The notes under the pieces were generated by a model. It was not told where the DNA came from, ran no database searches, and saw only the letters and a program-made list of their open reading frames with translations. From Polyangiaceae bacterium (GTDB taxonomy: Bacteria > Myxococcota_A > Polyangia > Polyangiales > Polyangiaceae): a stretch of DNA of 40,703 nucleotides. The stretch spans positions 1-40,703 of the forward strand of contig JADLEQ010000046.1 in the NCBI GenBank assembly GCA_020846005.1. The letters run 5' to 3'. Below are positions 9,014-17,199 of this stretch, one piece after another (position 1 is the first letter of the stretch; each line of letters starts with the position of its first letter). Position numbers and translations under genes: made by a program.

Positions 9014-9048
9014 CCCGGCCGGCCGGCGAGCCGCGGGGGCCGGCCGGG
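9014..9048 (+). terminator. Perfect 11-bp-arm hairpin after rsmD
   Basis: CCCGGCCGGCC (9014-9024) pairs perfectly with GGCCGGCCGGG (9038-9048) around a 13-base loop, starting one base after the rsmD stop. No T-run follows, so this is a GC hairpin and not a textbook intrinsic terminator. Confidence 0.45.
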
Positions 9049-9121
9049 GCGGGCGGCGCTGCGCGGGCCCGCCGCGGCTAGAATTCCACCCTGGGCGCTC
9101 GCACCGGGGCCCCGTCCTGGG

Positions 9122-9127
9122 TATAAC
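9122..9127 (+). promoter_or_regulatory. Candidate -10 element upstream of the AgmX/PglI-like gene
   Basis: TATAAC matches five of six bases of the vegetative -10 and lies 25 bases before the ATG at 9153. No convincing -35 is visible at the right distance. Confidence 0.35.
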
Positions 9128-9152
9128 GCCTCGCCAATCGGCGGGCGCCCCC

Positions 9153-9728
9153 ATGAGCCAGACGACTCAGCCTCCTCCTCAGAAGAGCAACAACACCGCG
9201 TTCATCGGCGCCGCGGCGCTCATGCTGCTCGTGATGGGAGGGCTCATCTACTGGAAGCTCGGGCAGAGCGCGCCCACGCCGGAGGTGAAGGCGCCCCCGC
9301 CGCCGCCGCCCAAGCCGACGATCGAGGACACGCTGCCCCCGCCGCCTCCACCCCCGGAGCCCACCGCGTCGGCGGCCGAGCCCACGCAGAAGAAGGTGCG
9401 CGGGGGAGGCGGAGGAGGCGGGTGCGCGGGCGAGTGCGCCGGTCGCTCGACGCCGCAGCTCGAGTCCGCGCTCCGATCGAAGGCCGGTCAGGCGCGCGGG
9501 TGCTACGAGCGCGCGCTCCGGCAGAACTCGATGCTCCAGGGCAAGCTGACGGTCGCCGTCCGAGTCGGCCCGACGGGCGAGGTCTGCAGCGCCTCCATCG
9601 CCCAGGACTCCGTCGGCAGCGGGGTCGGGGCGTGCGTTCTCGGCATGTTTCGAGGCGGATCGTTGCCGCCGCCCCAGGGGGGTTGCGTCGACACCGCAGT
9701 TCCGCTGAACTTCGTCCCGAAGCAATGA
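9153..9728 (+). CDS. AgmX/PglI C-terminal-domain protein, TonB-like layout
   Basis: Membrane-anchored periplasmic protein laid out like TonB. It has a short cytoplasmic N-terminus and a transmembrane helix at about residues 16-36. A Pro-rich spanning segment follows (PPPPPPKP and PPPPPPPEP, about 49-72), then a Gly run. The C-terminal domain (about 105-191) has GCYERALRQNSMLQGKL, GPTGEV, and LPPPQGG before a final VPLNFVP. This matches the AgmX/PglI C-terminal domain, known from Myxococcus proteins tied to adventurous gliding. Unusually, the C-terminal half has six Cys, including a CAGECAG pair. Gliding function is inferred from the family only. Its stop overlaps the next start (ATGA). Confidence 0.8.
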   Translation: MSQTTQPPPQKSNNTAFIGAAALMLLVMGGLIYWKLGQSAPTPEVKAPPPPPPKPTIEDTLPPPPPPPEPTASAAEPTQKKVRGGGGGGGCAGECAGRSTPQLESALRSKAGQARGCYERALRQNSMLQGKLTVAVRVGPTGEVCSASIAQDSVGSGVGACVLGMFRGGSLPPPQGGCVDTAVPLNFVPKQ

Positions 9729-9940
9729 TCCGGCCCCTCCTCGCGTCCCTGGCCGCCTGCGTCGCCCTCGCCCTCCTCGCGGGCGCGTGCGGGTCGGAGG
9801 GCAACACGCCCTCGTGCCCCGAGCTGCCGCTCTACAACGTGCGCGAGGACGCGTCCGGGATCCCGCCGGAGCGCGCGGAGGCCGTCGCGCAGGGCTGCGC
9901 CACCGGCCCCGGCGACGCGACGAGCGGCACGACGGACTGA
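9725..9940 (+). CDS. Small lipoprotein
   Basis: A 71-residue protein whose ATG overlaps the preceding stop by four bases, indicating translational coupling to the AgmX/PglI-like gene. It has an N-terminal positive charge, a hydrophobic core and the lipobox-like LLAGAC, giving a mature lipoprotein of about 50 residues with two further Cys. It resembles no family I know. Its position suggests an accessory lipoprotein of the same envelope complex, which is inference. Confidence 0.7.
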   Translation: MIRPLLASLAACVALALLAGACGSEGNTPSCPELPLYNVREDASGIPPERAEAVAQGCATGPGDATSGTTD

Positions 9941-9952
9941 GCCGCGCGAGGG

Positions 9953-10810
9953 GTGGTGCCGAGCGACGGCCGACCTCCTCCGCGTGCGCGCGGCGATCTC
10001 GCGCACGCCGTGCTGCTGCGGATCGCCTACGACGGCGCGCGCTTCGCCGGGTTCGCGCGCCAGCCCACCGCGCGCACGATCGCCGGCGAGCTCGACGGCG
10101 CGATCGCAGAGCTCGATCCGCGCGCGCGCCCGGTCATCGGGCTGAGCCGCACCGACGCGGGTGTCCACGCGCGCGCGCAGCTCGTCGTCTTCCAGACGAA
10201 CCGTGAGCTGCCCCCGCGCGCCTGGGCGCACGAGATCGGCGTCCGCCTGCCGAGGGAGATCGCGCTGCTCGCCGTGCGCCGCGTGCCCGCGACCTACGAC
10301 CCACGCGGCGCCGTCCGGAGCAAGACGTACCGGTACACCGTGCTCGAGAGCGTGACGCGGGATCCCTTCCTCGAGGGGCGCGCGTGGCGAGTCCCAGACC
10401 GGTTGAACCACCCGGCGCTCTCGCGCGAAGTTGGCGCGCTCCTCGGGCGCCACGACTTCGCGGCCTTCCGCACACGCGACGACGAGCGCCCCGAGACGGT
10501 GCGGACGATCTTACGCGCCGAGGTGCGAACCAACCCCTGCGACGCGCGGCTCGTGGAGATCCTGGTCACGGGGGACGGCTTCCTCCATCGCATGGTGCGC
10601 ATCATCACCGGGACGCTGGTCGACGTCGCGCGCGGGCGCCTGAAGGAGGGCGCGATCGCCGCCGGGCTCGCGAGCCGGGACCGCGACGACCTCGGGATGA
10701 CGGCGCCGCCCGATGGCCTGGTGCTCGACTCCGTCGACGTCGACATCCCACCCGGCGAAGAGTGGCCAGACCACTTTCGCTCGATTGACCGCTCCGACAC
10801 CGTCACGTAG
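9953..10810 (+). CDS. truA: tRNA pseudouridine(38-40) synthase
   Basis: Isomerises uridines 38-40 of the tRNA anticodon arm. The catalytic aspartate is D68 in SRTDAGVHA. Other TruA motifs are LLRIAYDGARFAGFARQP, KTYRYTV, FLHRMVRIITGTLVDV and the C-terminal DLGMTAPPDGLVL (usually TAPAxGL). I used the GTG at 9953. It gives about 15 extra residues compared with a typical TruA, so translation may instead begin further in. The 285-residue length is otherwise normal. The last codons overlap a TTGACC/TAGCTT pair that I did not accept as a promoter. Confidence 0.95.
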   Translation: MVPSDGRPPPRARGDLAHAVLLRIAYDGARFAGFARQPTARTIAGELDGAIAELDPRARPVIGLSRTDAGVHARAQLVVFQTNRELPPRAWAHEIGVRLPREIALLAVRRVPATYDPRGAVRSKTYRYTVLESVTRDPFLEGRAWRVPDRLNHPALSREVGALLGRHDFAAFRTRDDERPETVRTILRAEVRTNPCDARLVEILVTGDGFLHRMVRIITGTLVDVARGRLKEGAIAAGLASRDRDDLGMTAPPDGLVLDSVDVDIPPGEEWPDHFRSIDRSDTVT

Positions 10811-10827
10811 CTTGAACGAGCTTCGGC

Positions 10828-10843
10828 TGGCACGAGCGGTGCT
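10828..10843 (+). promoter_or_regulatory. Sigma-54 (-24/-12) promoter candidate for the sphingolipid pair
   Basis: The sequence TGGCACG-AGCG-GTGCT matches the RpoN consensus TGGCACG-N4-TTGCW at every defined position but one, and the base before it (C) fits the preferred Y. The invariant GG (10829-10830) and GC (10841-10842) are exactly ten bases apart. Predicted transcription starts near 10854, about 65 bases before the ATG at 10921. Known RpoN promoters need an AAA+ enhancer-binding protein, and none is encoded nearby. Confidence 0.7.
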
Positions 10844-10920
10844 TGGTGGCGGTAGACTGCCCGCGAGCCCGCGCCCGCTCGGGCAGCTCGCGCCGACGGC
10901 GGATGGATTCGAGGCACCCC

Positions 10921-12528
10921 ATGACCATGACGATCAGACAGCGTGTCGCACACCAGGGCAAGAAGGTGCTGTCCCGCCCCGCCCTGCTGCGGCTGATGAC
11001 GGACGACCGCGTCATGCGCGCCGCGGAGGGCGTGATGGGGGCGCGTGTCCGCGTGAAGGCCGCGTGGAAGCTGCTGGTCAACGGCCACGAGCTCCCGAAC
11101 GTCGATCCCGCGCTCGACGACTGGCACGAGGACGTCCCCGCGTCCGCGTCGCGCGCGCGCAACGGAGCCCCGTCGGCGCGCGCGACGAACGGCGCGACGC
11201 ACGCCGGCCCCACGGTGACGGGCGGGGCGCCGCCGTCGCCGTCGTCGCCGCCGCGTGCCCCGGCGACCACCGACGCGGACATGACGGCGTCGCTCAAGGA
11301 GCGCACGTCGCTCGCGTCGATCGGCGGTCGCGACGTGTTCGAGAAGGCGTTCTCCTTCCTCGCCGCGGACAACGCCCGCAAGATGGGCGTCTATCCGTTC
11401 TTCCGCCCGCTCGACCTGGCGGACGGCCCCGAGGCCGTGATCGACGGCCGGCGGGTCGTCATGTTCGGCTCCAACAACTACCTCGGGCTGACCACGCACC
11501 CCAAGGTGCGCGAGGCGGCCAAGGCCGCGATCGATCGCTTCGGCACCAGCATGACGGGCTCGCGCCTCGTCAACGGCTCGATGAAGCTGCACGAGGAGTT
11601 CGAGGAGCGCCTCGCGAGCTGGTTCGGCAAGGAGAGCGCGCTCGTCTTCACGACGGGGTACCAGGTGAACCTCGCGGTGTGCTCCGCGCTGCTCAGCAAC
11701 AAGAAGAGCGTCGCGATCGTCGACCGCAACGTCCACGCCTCGCTCTATGACGGCGTGCGTCTCGGGCAGGCGGCGGGCGCGCGACTCGTCCGCTACAAGC
11801 ACTCGGACGCCGAGTCGCTGGACCGCGCGCTGCAGAAGCTCGAGCCGGGCGAGGGCGCCCTGGTCATCACCGACGGCGTCTTCAGCGCCGAGGGCGAGAT
11901 CGCGAAGCTCGATCGGATCGTCCCGGTCGTGAAGAAGCACGGCGCCCGGCTGTTCGTCGACGACGCGCACGCCCTCGGCGTGATCGGCCCGGGCGGCCGC
12001 GGCACCGCCGACCACTTCGGGCTCTCGAGCGAGGTCGACCTCATGGGCGGCACGTTCTCCAAGTCGCTCGCGAGCATCGGCGGGTGGCTGGTCGGGGATC
12101 GCAAGGTGCTCGACTACATCCGGCACTTCGCGCCGAGCTTCATGTTCGCCGCCGCGGCCGCCCCGCCGTGCATCGCCGCGGCGATGGCCGCGTTCGACGT
12201 GATGCGGGAGGAGCCCTGGAGGATCGACAAGCTCCGGGAGAACTTCACCTACATGCGCGACGAGCTGCGCCGGATGGGCTTCGAGCTCGGCCACACGGAG
12301 ACGGCGGTGATCCCCATCTACGTGCGCGAGGATCTGCGCACGCTCATGATGTGGCGGGACTTGCTGGACGAGCACGGCATCTACGTGAACCCGTTCATCT
12401 CGCCCGGTGTCCCGCCGAAGAGCGCGATGCTCCGCACGAGCTATATGGCGACCCACGAGCGGCACCACCTGGACCGGGCGCTCGAGGGCTTCCAGGCCGT
12501 GGGCAAGAAGTACGGCGTGATTTCCTGA
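10921..12528 (+). CDS. Alpha-oxoamine synthase, probable serine palmitoyltransferase, with N-terminal extension
   Basis: PLP enzyme that condenses an amino acid with an acyl-CoA. FGSNNYLGLTTHP and TGSRLVNGS are most like bacterial serine palmitoyltransferases, which make 3-ketosphinganine. The active-site set is complete: H272 (DRNVHASLYDG), D347 and H350 (DDAHALG), and the Schiff-base K381 (GGTFSKSLASIGGW). It is 535 residues long against about 400 for the usual enzyme. The excess is an N-terminal basic/helical segment (1-70) and a Ser/Ala/Pro-rich linker (about 71-125). I chose the ATG at 10921 because GAGG is six bases upstream. The next gene is a GNAT protein 26 bp downstream. BioF- or Kbl-like activity is the alternative, made less likely by the SNNYLGL form and the neighbour. 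Confidence 0.82.
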   Translation: MTMTIRQRVAHQGKKVLSRPALLRLMTDDRVMRAAEGVMGARVRVKAAWKLLVNGHELPNVDPALDDWHEDVPASASRARNGAPSARATNGATHAGPTVTGGAPPSPSSPPRAPATTDADMTASLKERTSLASIGGRDVFEKAFSFLAADNARKMGVYPFFRPLDLADGPEAVIDGRRVVMFGSNNYLGLTTHPKVREAAKAAIDRFGTSMTGSRLVNGSMKLHEEFEERLASWFGKESALVFTTGYQVNLAVCSALLSNKKSVAIVDRNVHASLYDGVRLGQAAGARLVRYKHSDAESLDRALQKLEPGEGALVITDGVFSAEGEIAKLDRIVPVVKKHGARLFVDDAHALGVIGPGGRGTADHFGLSSEVDLMGGTFSKSLASIGGWLVGDRKVLDYIRHFAPSFMFAAAAAPPCIAAAMAAFDVMREEPWRIDKLRENFTYMRDELRRMGFELGHTETAVIPIYVREDLRTLMMWRDLLDEHGIYVNPFISPGVPPKSAMLRTSYMATHERHHLDRALEGFQAVGKKYGVIS

Positions 12529-12554
12529 GCGCTCCCCGCTAGCGTACCGTCCGC

Positions 12555-13691
12555 ATGGTGGCACGAGGACTCGAGATCGCCGAGACGCCGATCGGCGGCA
12601 AGCTGCGGGAGTTCCTCGACGCGGTCGACGTCGTGTACCGCGAGGACCCGAGGTGGATCCGGCCGCTCGATCTCGACGTGGCGGGCCGGCTCACGCCGAA
12701 GAACCCGTTCTTCGAGCACGGGGAGGCGACGACGTTCGTAGCGCGCCGCGCGGGCCGCGCCGTCGGGCGCTGCAGCGCGCAGATCGATCGCTCGCACCTC
12801 GAGCGCTACCGGGACGACACCGGCTTCTTCGGCTTCCTCGACACCGTCGACGATCCCGAGGTCGCCGAGGCGCTGCTCGAGGCCGCGCAGGAGTGGCTGC
12901 GGCGGCGGGGGCTGCGGCGCGTGCGCGGGCCGCTCTCGCTGAACATCAACGAGGAGGTCGGCTGCCTGGTGGACGGCTTCGACACCCCGCCGATGCTGAT
13001 GATGCCGCACCACCGCCCGTACCAGGGCGGGCTCATCGAGCGCGCGGGGTTCGCCAAGGTGAAGGATCTCTACGCCTGGCGCTACGAGGTGGGCGACGTG
13101 AACCGGCGGGCCCAGCGCGGCTACGACGAAATCGCCGCGCTGCCCGAGGTGCGCGTGCGCGCCATCGACCCGAAGCGCATGGCGGACGACGTGTCGACGG
13201 TGATGAGCGTGTTCAACGACGCGTGGAGCGACAACTGGGGCTTCGTCCCGCTCAGCCGCTCCGAGCTGGCGAAGATGGCCAAGGATCTCGAGCTCCTGCT
13301 GATCCCCGAGCTCGGCTGCATCGCGGAGATCGAGGGCGAGCCCGCCGCGGTGGCGCTGGCGCTCCCCAACGTCAACGAGATGATCGGCGACCTGAACGGC
13401 AAGCTCCTGCCCTTCGGCGTGGCGAAGCTGCTCTGGCGCCTCAAGGTGCGCGGTCCGTCGTCGGCGCGCCTGCTGATCCTCGGGATCCGCAAGCGCTGGC
13501 GTCACGTGCGCAAGTACGCGGCGCTCAGCGCGTACCTCTATGTCCGGATGAACGAGGCCGCCGCGCGCGCTGGCATCCGCTGGGGCGAGCTCTCGTGGAC
13601 GCTCGAGGACAACGCCCCGGTCAACGTCGGCATCAAGATGATGGGCGGCACCATCTACAAGACGTACCGGATCTACGAGCGCGCGCTCTGA
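12555..13691 (+). CDS. GNAT-fold acyltransferase, candidate bacterial ceramide synthase
   Basis: A 378-residue GNAT-superfamily protein. Its core runs from VVYREDPRWIRPLDLD to a C-terminal region with WTLEDNAPVNVGIKMMGGTIYKTYRIYER. The central part (GPLSLNINEEVGCLVDGFDTPP, MMMPHH-type PHHRPY, then GFAKVKDLYAW) recalls the GNAT-like proteins beside serine palmitoyltransferase genes in Gram-negative bacteria. One of those, from Caulobacter, acts as ceramide synthase. With the adjacent synthase, N-acylation of the sphingoid base is the natural inference. I cannot align the sequences here, so the family is probable and the substrate inferred. The short gap implies one operon under the sigma-54 site. 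No ceramide-reductase-like gene is in the window. Confidence 0.68.
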   Translation: MVARGLEIAETPIGGKLREFLDAVDVVYREDPRWIRPLDLDVAGRLTPKNPFFEHGEATTFVARRAGRAVGRCSAQIDRSHLERYRDDTGFFGFLDTVDDPEVAEALLEAAQEWLRRRGLRRVRGPLSLNINEEVGCLVDGFDTPPMLMMPHHRPYQGGLIERAGFAKVKDLYAWRYEVGDVNRRAQRGYDEIAALPEVRVRAIDPKRMADDVSTVMSVFNDAWSDNWGFVPLSRSELAKMAKDLELLLIPELGCIAEIEGEPAAVALALPNVNEMIGDLNGKLLPFGVAKLLWRLKVRGPSSARLLILGIRKRWRHVRKYAALSAYLYVRMNEAAARAGIRWGELSWTLEDNAPVNVGIKMMGGTIYKTYRIYERAL

Positions 13692-13762
13692 GGCAGCGGC
13701 GCCGCCGGCCGCGAGGCGCCAGCACGCGCGCGCCCGTCGAGCGCACGGCGGCGCACACACCC

Positions 13763-13781
13763 GGCGCCCACCTCGGGCGCC
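13763..13781 (+). terminator. Hairpin downstream of the sphingolipid pair
   Basis: GGCGCCC and GGGCGCC form a perfect 7-bp stem with a five-base loop, 71 bp after the GNAT stop. No T-run follows. The rest of the gap 13692-13958 shows no gene. Confidence 0.35.
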
Positions 13782-13958
13782 CCCGCGGTGCAGCGGGGCG
13801 GGAAGAATCCGCTCCCGTCGCGCGCGCGGCGCAGCGCGCCTGACGCTACCGGTCCCGTCTCCCCCGCGACTGGGACCTGGGATAAGGTGCGCTCGCACCG
13901 CGGCGCGAAGGCCAGCGGCGCTGGCGCCGAGCCGGGACTCGGACGCACCGGAGGACAC

Positions 13959-16604
13959 ATGCTCGACACTCACCGCCCGACGCCAGAACGTCGCGTCCCC
14001 CCGCTCCAGGCCGCGAAGTGGCCGCCGGACGACGACGACGACGCGCCGGGTGCGCCCCCGGCTCCGGCCGGCGGGTCACCGATGGGAGGCGACGACGGGA
14101 ACTTCAAGAAGGGTCGGTTCAACCCGGTCGTCATCCTGATCGGCGTCGTCGCCGCGGCCGCGCTCGCGGCGTTCCTCTTCATCGGGCTCAAGCAAGACGC
14201 GGAGAAGCTCACGATCGAGCAGGCGGAGGAGCGCAAACGCGCCATCTACGTGCTGCCACGAGCGGAGCAGCTCCCGCAGTGGCGGCAGTGGGCGGCGACC
14301 GACCGGAGCGACGAGTTGCGGACGGAGGCGCTGAAGCAGCTCGCGTGGCTGCGGGATCCGGAGGGCGTCGATCTGGCGATCGGCGCGCTCAACGATCTCA
14401 GCGAGCCGGTGCAGGCGATGGCGGCGACCGCGCTCGCCGAGTACGGCCGCCCGATGGGCGAGAAGGCGCGCCCCGCGCTCCTGCAGGCGCTGCCGAAGGC
14501 GGGGCCGGGCGCGAAGCCGCAGATCGCGTGGGCGCTCGTGGTGCTCGGCGAGTCCGCCGCGTTCGAGCAGGTGATGGCGCTCTATCGGGCCGGGCACCTC
14601 TCGAAGGTGCAGCGCCTCGGCGGAGGCGTGGCGTTCGACCCGGAGCGGCTCGCGGCGCTCGTCAGCACCGACGAGCTGGCGAAGCTCGCGGGCGATGAGA
14701 GCGCCGCGGTGCGCCAGCTCGTCGCGACGGTGCTCTCGCGCGTCGCCGAGCCGAAGTACACCGACGTATTGATCCGCTTGGTCCAGGACAAGGACGGCGA
14801 GATCGCGCGCCAGGCTGCGCCGGGGCTGGGCAAGATCGGCGATGTCCGCGCGCGCACCCCGCTGCTCACGGCGCTCGAGTCGGCCGACAAAGAGAGCCGC
14901 TCGAAGTTCCTCGAGGCGCTGCGCGACGGGATCGGGGCCGAGGGGCTCGTGCTCGCGCTCGAGGCCGTGAAGCAGACGGAGGAGCAGAAGGCGTGGTTCG
15001 AGCGCAAGGGCCTCCTCGGGATGATCCGCAAGCTCGCGGACCCGCGCGGCGGAGACGCGCTCCACCGCTTCATCCGGGACAAGGCGAGCGTGGGCACCGA
15101 GGGCGCGCGCATCCACTGGGACACCGAGGCCGCGATCGCGATGGCCGAGGTGGGCGACGTCCGCGCCGTCCCCGTCCTCGCCCAGCGCCTCAAGATGGAC
15201 CCGCTGAAGATCTACAGCGACCAGAACGACATGGAGATGGCGATCAAGCGGGACGACAACGAGCGCGTCGTCGCCGCCCGCATGATCGCGGACCTCGCCG
15301 TCCTCCACCCGGACAAGCTGGAGCAGATCCGCACGCAGGCGGAGGATGGCGTGATCCGCTGGCTCCACGAGCTGCCGTCGCCGCACGCCAACGGGCTGCG
15401 CGCGCTCGCCGCGATGGGGTCGACGAAGGACCTCGAGGCCATGCGCAAGTGGGCCAACCCGGACAAGCCGCTCCCCAAGGAGGGGCAGCAGCCGCCGATG
15501 CCGGAGGAGTGGGTCATCGCGCAGAGCGCGATGCGCTACGTCGGCTGGCTGAAGGACGAGAGCTCGTGGAGCACGCTGGAGAAGGCGCTCAAGCGCCGGC
15601 CGGCCGAGATCGACGTCACCATGGACGGCCTGATGCAGGGCGGCGTCGCCATCCTCGGCATGGCGCTGCGCGCGATCGGCGTCGGCGCGGCCGACGGGTT
15701 CGCCCAGTGGCGTGATCCCAAGGCCTTCAAGCCGTTGTTCGAGTACGTCCAGCAGTCGAAGGAGAACGAGCAGTCACGCGCGCAGGCCTGCCTCGCGATG
15801 GCGTGGGTCGCGACCGACCAGGACATGCTCGAGGTGGCGAAGAAGGTGCAGGAGTACTCCAAGACGGACAAGGCCGACTCGTTCCGCCGTGCGTGTCTGC
15901 TGGAGACGCTCATCACGCGGCCGATCCCGGGCACCTCGCCGGCGCTCGTCGGGATGATGACGCCCGAGTCGCAGCTCGAGACCCGCCACCAGGTCGCGCG
16001 GGCGATCGGCAAGGCCGGGTTCGACAAGGAGGTGGAGGGCAAGCTCTTCGCCATGCTCGAGAGCGACGCCCTGGTGGTCGACGCCGCGCTCGCCTTGATC
16101 CTCGGCGGGGACGAGGGCACCGCCGCCCGCGCCGTCGCCATGCTCGCCTCCAAGCCGAAGACGGTGACCGAGGAGCTCGGCGACCTCTGGTACCGGACGT
16201 TCGGCTACTGGTCGACCGAGGATCTCGAGCTCGGCCGGATCTTCCGCTGGGTCGACAACGCCGTCGCCATCTCCCGCGTGCAGATCCGGCAGACGCCGCA
16301 GGAGTGGGCGCGCCTGATGCTCATCCGCCAGCTCGAGAACCTGGACTTCGACAACGGGCCGCACTCGTTCACCCGGGTCGTCCTGCGCGTGCGCCTCTAT
16401 CAGATGGCGCAGGGCGAGGACGCGCAGAAGCGTGAGGGCGCGATCCGCGCGCTCAAGTTCATGCGCGAGCAGGGCATGCTGATGGCGCTGCGCGACGGCA
16501 AGGGCCCGGGCGCGGCCTACGCCGGCGCCGCGTACTTCGAGCTGATGAACCCGAAGGTCGTGACGGACGTGAAGATGCCGGAGGACGGCAAGGAGAAGAA
16601 GTGA
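13959..16604 (+). CDS. Membrane-anchored HEAT-repeat protein
   Basis: Large scaffold-type protein of 881 residues. An acidic/Pro-rich cytoplasmic N-terminus (WPPDDDDDAPGAPPAPAGG) precedes one transmembrane helix at about 56-77. The rest is almost wholly helical with HEAT-like repeats, such as EALKQLAWLRDPEGVDLAIGAL, MAATALAEYGRP and VLIRLVQDKDGEIARQAAPGLGKIGD. No catalytic motif is seen. The ATG at 13959 has GGAGG upstream; the frame extends to 13788 without a better start. The next gene begins with a GTG overlapping this stop (GTGA), so the two are coupled. A protein-protein interaction role in the envelope is inferred from the fold alone. Confidence 0.85.
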   Translation: MLDTHRPTPERRVPPLQAAKWPPDDDDDAPGAPPAPAGGSPMGGDDGNFKKGRFNPVVILIGVVAAAALAAFLFIGLKQDAEKLTIEQAEERKRAIYVLPRAEQLPQWRQWAATDRSDELRTEALKQLAWLRDPEGVDLAIGALNDLSEPVQAMAATALAEYGRPMGEKARPALLQALPKAGPGAKPQIAWALVVLGESAAFEQVMALYRAGHLSKVQRLGGGVAFDPERLAALVSTDELAKLAGDESAAVRQLVATVLSRVAEPKYTDVLIRLVQDKDGEIARQAAPGLGKIGDVRARTPLLTALESADKESRSKFLEALRDGIGAEGLVLALEAVKQTEEQKAWFERKGLLGMIRKLADPRGGDALHRFIRDKASVGTEGARIHWDTEAAIAMAEVGDVRAVPVLAQRLKMDPLKIYSDQNDMEMAIKRDDNERVVAARMIADLAVLHPDKLEQIRTQAEDGVIRWLHELPSPHANGLRALAAMGSTKDLEAMRKWANPDKPLPKEGQQPPMPEEWVIAQSAMRYVGWLKDESSWSTLEKALKRRPAEIDVTMDGLMQGGVAILGMALRAIGVGAADGFAQWRDPKAFKPLFEYVQQSKENEQSRAQACLAMAWVATDQDMLEVAKKVQEYSKTDKADSFRRACLLETLITRPIPGTSPALVGMMTPESQLETRHQVARAIGKAGFDKEVEGKLFAMLESDALVVDAALALILGGDEGTAARAVAMLASKPKTVTEELGDLWYRTFGYWSTEDLELGRIFRWVDNAVAISRVQIRQTPQEWARLMLIRQLENLDFDNGPHSFTRVVLRVRLYQMAQGEDAQKREGAIRALKFMREQGMLMALRDGKGPGAAYAGAAYFELMNPKVVTDVKMPEDGKEKK

Positions 16605-17179
16605 CGCGCCGGGCGCTCGCCCCGCTCGCGTTGCCGGTGTTGATCGCCTGCGCCCCGGCTCCCGCGCGGGAGCCGGGGCGCGCCGCGCCGGGCAGGCTGG
16701 ACGCCACGCCCGGGATGGTGCTGGGGGGCGCGTGCACCACCTCTGGCCCGGAGCGGTGCTTCGATGCGCGCGACGACAACTGCAACGGGCTCATCGACGA
16801 CGGCTGCGGCCTGCCGACCGGCTACCTCCAGTTCGCGGTGGCGTGGGCCGAGGAGGCCGCCGATGTCGAGCTGGAAGTCACGGATCCGAACGGTGAGCTG
16901 GCCGAGGTGGGGCGCGCGACGGCCAGCGGCCTGGTGAAGCAGCGAGACTGTCCCGGAGAGAGCCGGGAGTGCCACGGGCAGAACCTCGAGAACGTCTACC
17001 TCGAGGCCGGCGACCCGCCGCGAGGGCGCTACTCCGTCCGGGTGCGGCTCGAGCGACTCGGTGGCGCGGAGCCGCCGATCCGTGCGACGATCGGCGCTCG
17101 GATCGGTCCGAAGTCGCACCAGGCCGCGGTGGAGCTCACGGCGGAGGGGGCGTCGGAGACGCTCTCCCTGGTGCTGTAG
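16601..17179 (+). CDS. Lipoprotein with MopE-type DDNCNGLIDDGC motif
   Basis: A 192-residue lipoprotein starting with GTG inside the previous stop codon. The signal peptide ends in the lipobox VLIAC. After a Pro/Ala spacer comes CFDARDDNCNGLIDDGCG, the metal-binding signature found in MopE-like and many myxobacterial surface proteins. The remainder (FAVAWAEEAADVELEVTDPNGELAEVG, then GRYSVRVRLERL) looks like a beta-sandwich of the kind seen in DUF2135/YfaP-like proteins. Four further Cys include a pair in DCPGESREC. It probably sits in the outer membrane next to the HEAT protein's complex, which is inference. Confidence 0.8.
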   Translation: MTRRALAPLALPVLIACAPAPAREPGRAAPGRLDATPGMVLGGACTTSGPERCFDARDDNCNGLIDDGCGLPTGYLQFAVAWAEEAADVELEVTDPNGELAEVGRATASGLVKQRDCPGESRECHGQNLENVYLEAGDPPRGRYSVRVRLERLGGAEPPIRATIGARIGPKSHQAAVELTAEGASETLSLVL

Positions 17180-17199
17180 GAGAAGGGCTCGCGCGGCGC

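Noticed and set aside
10785-10813. TTGACC-N17-TAGCTT as a vegetative promoter for the SPT-like gene
   Set aside because: The -10 matches only three of six bases and lies over the truA stop. The -24/-12 match just downstream is much better.
10294-12564. 756-residue minus-strand frame opposite truA and the SPT-like gene
   Set aside because: Shadow of two genes with complete catalytic motifs.
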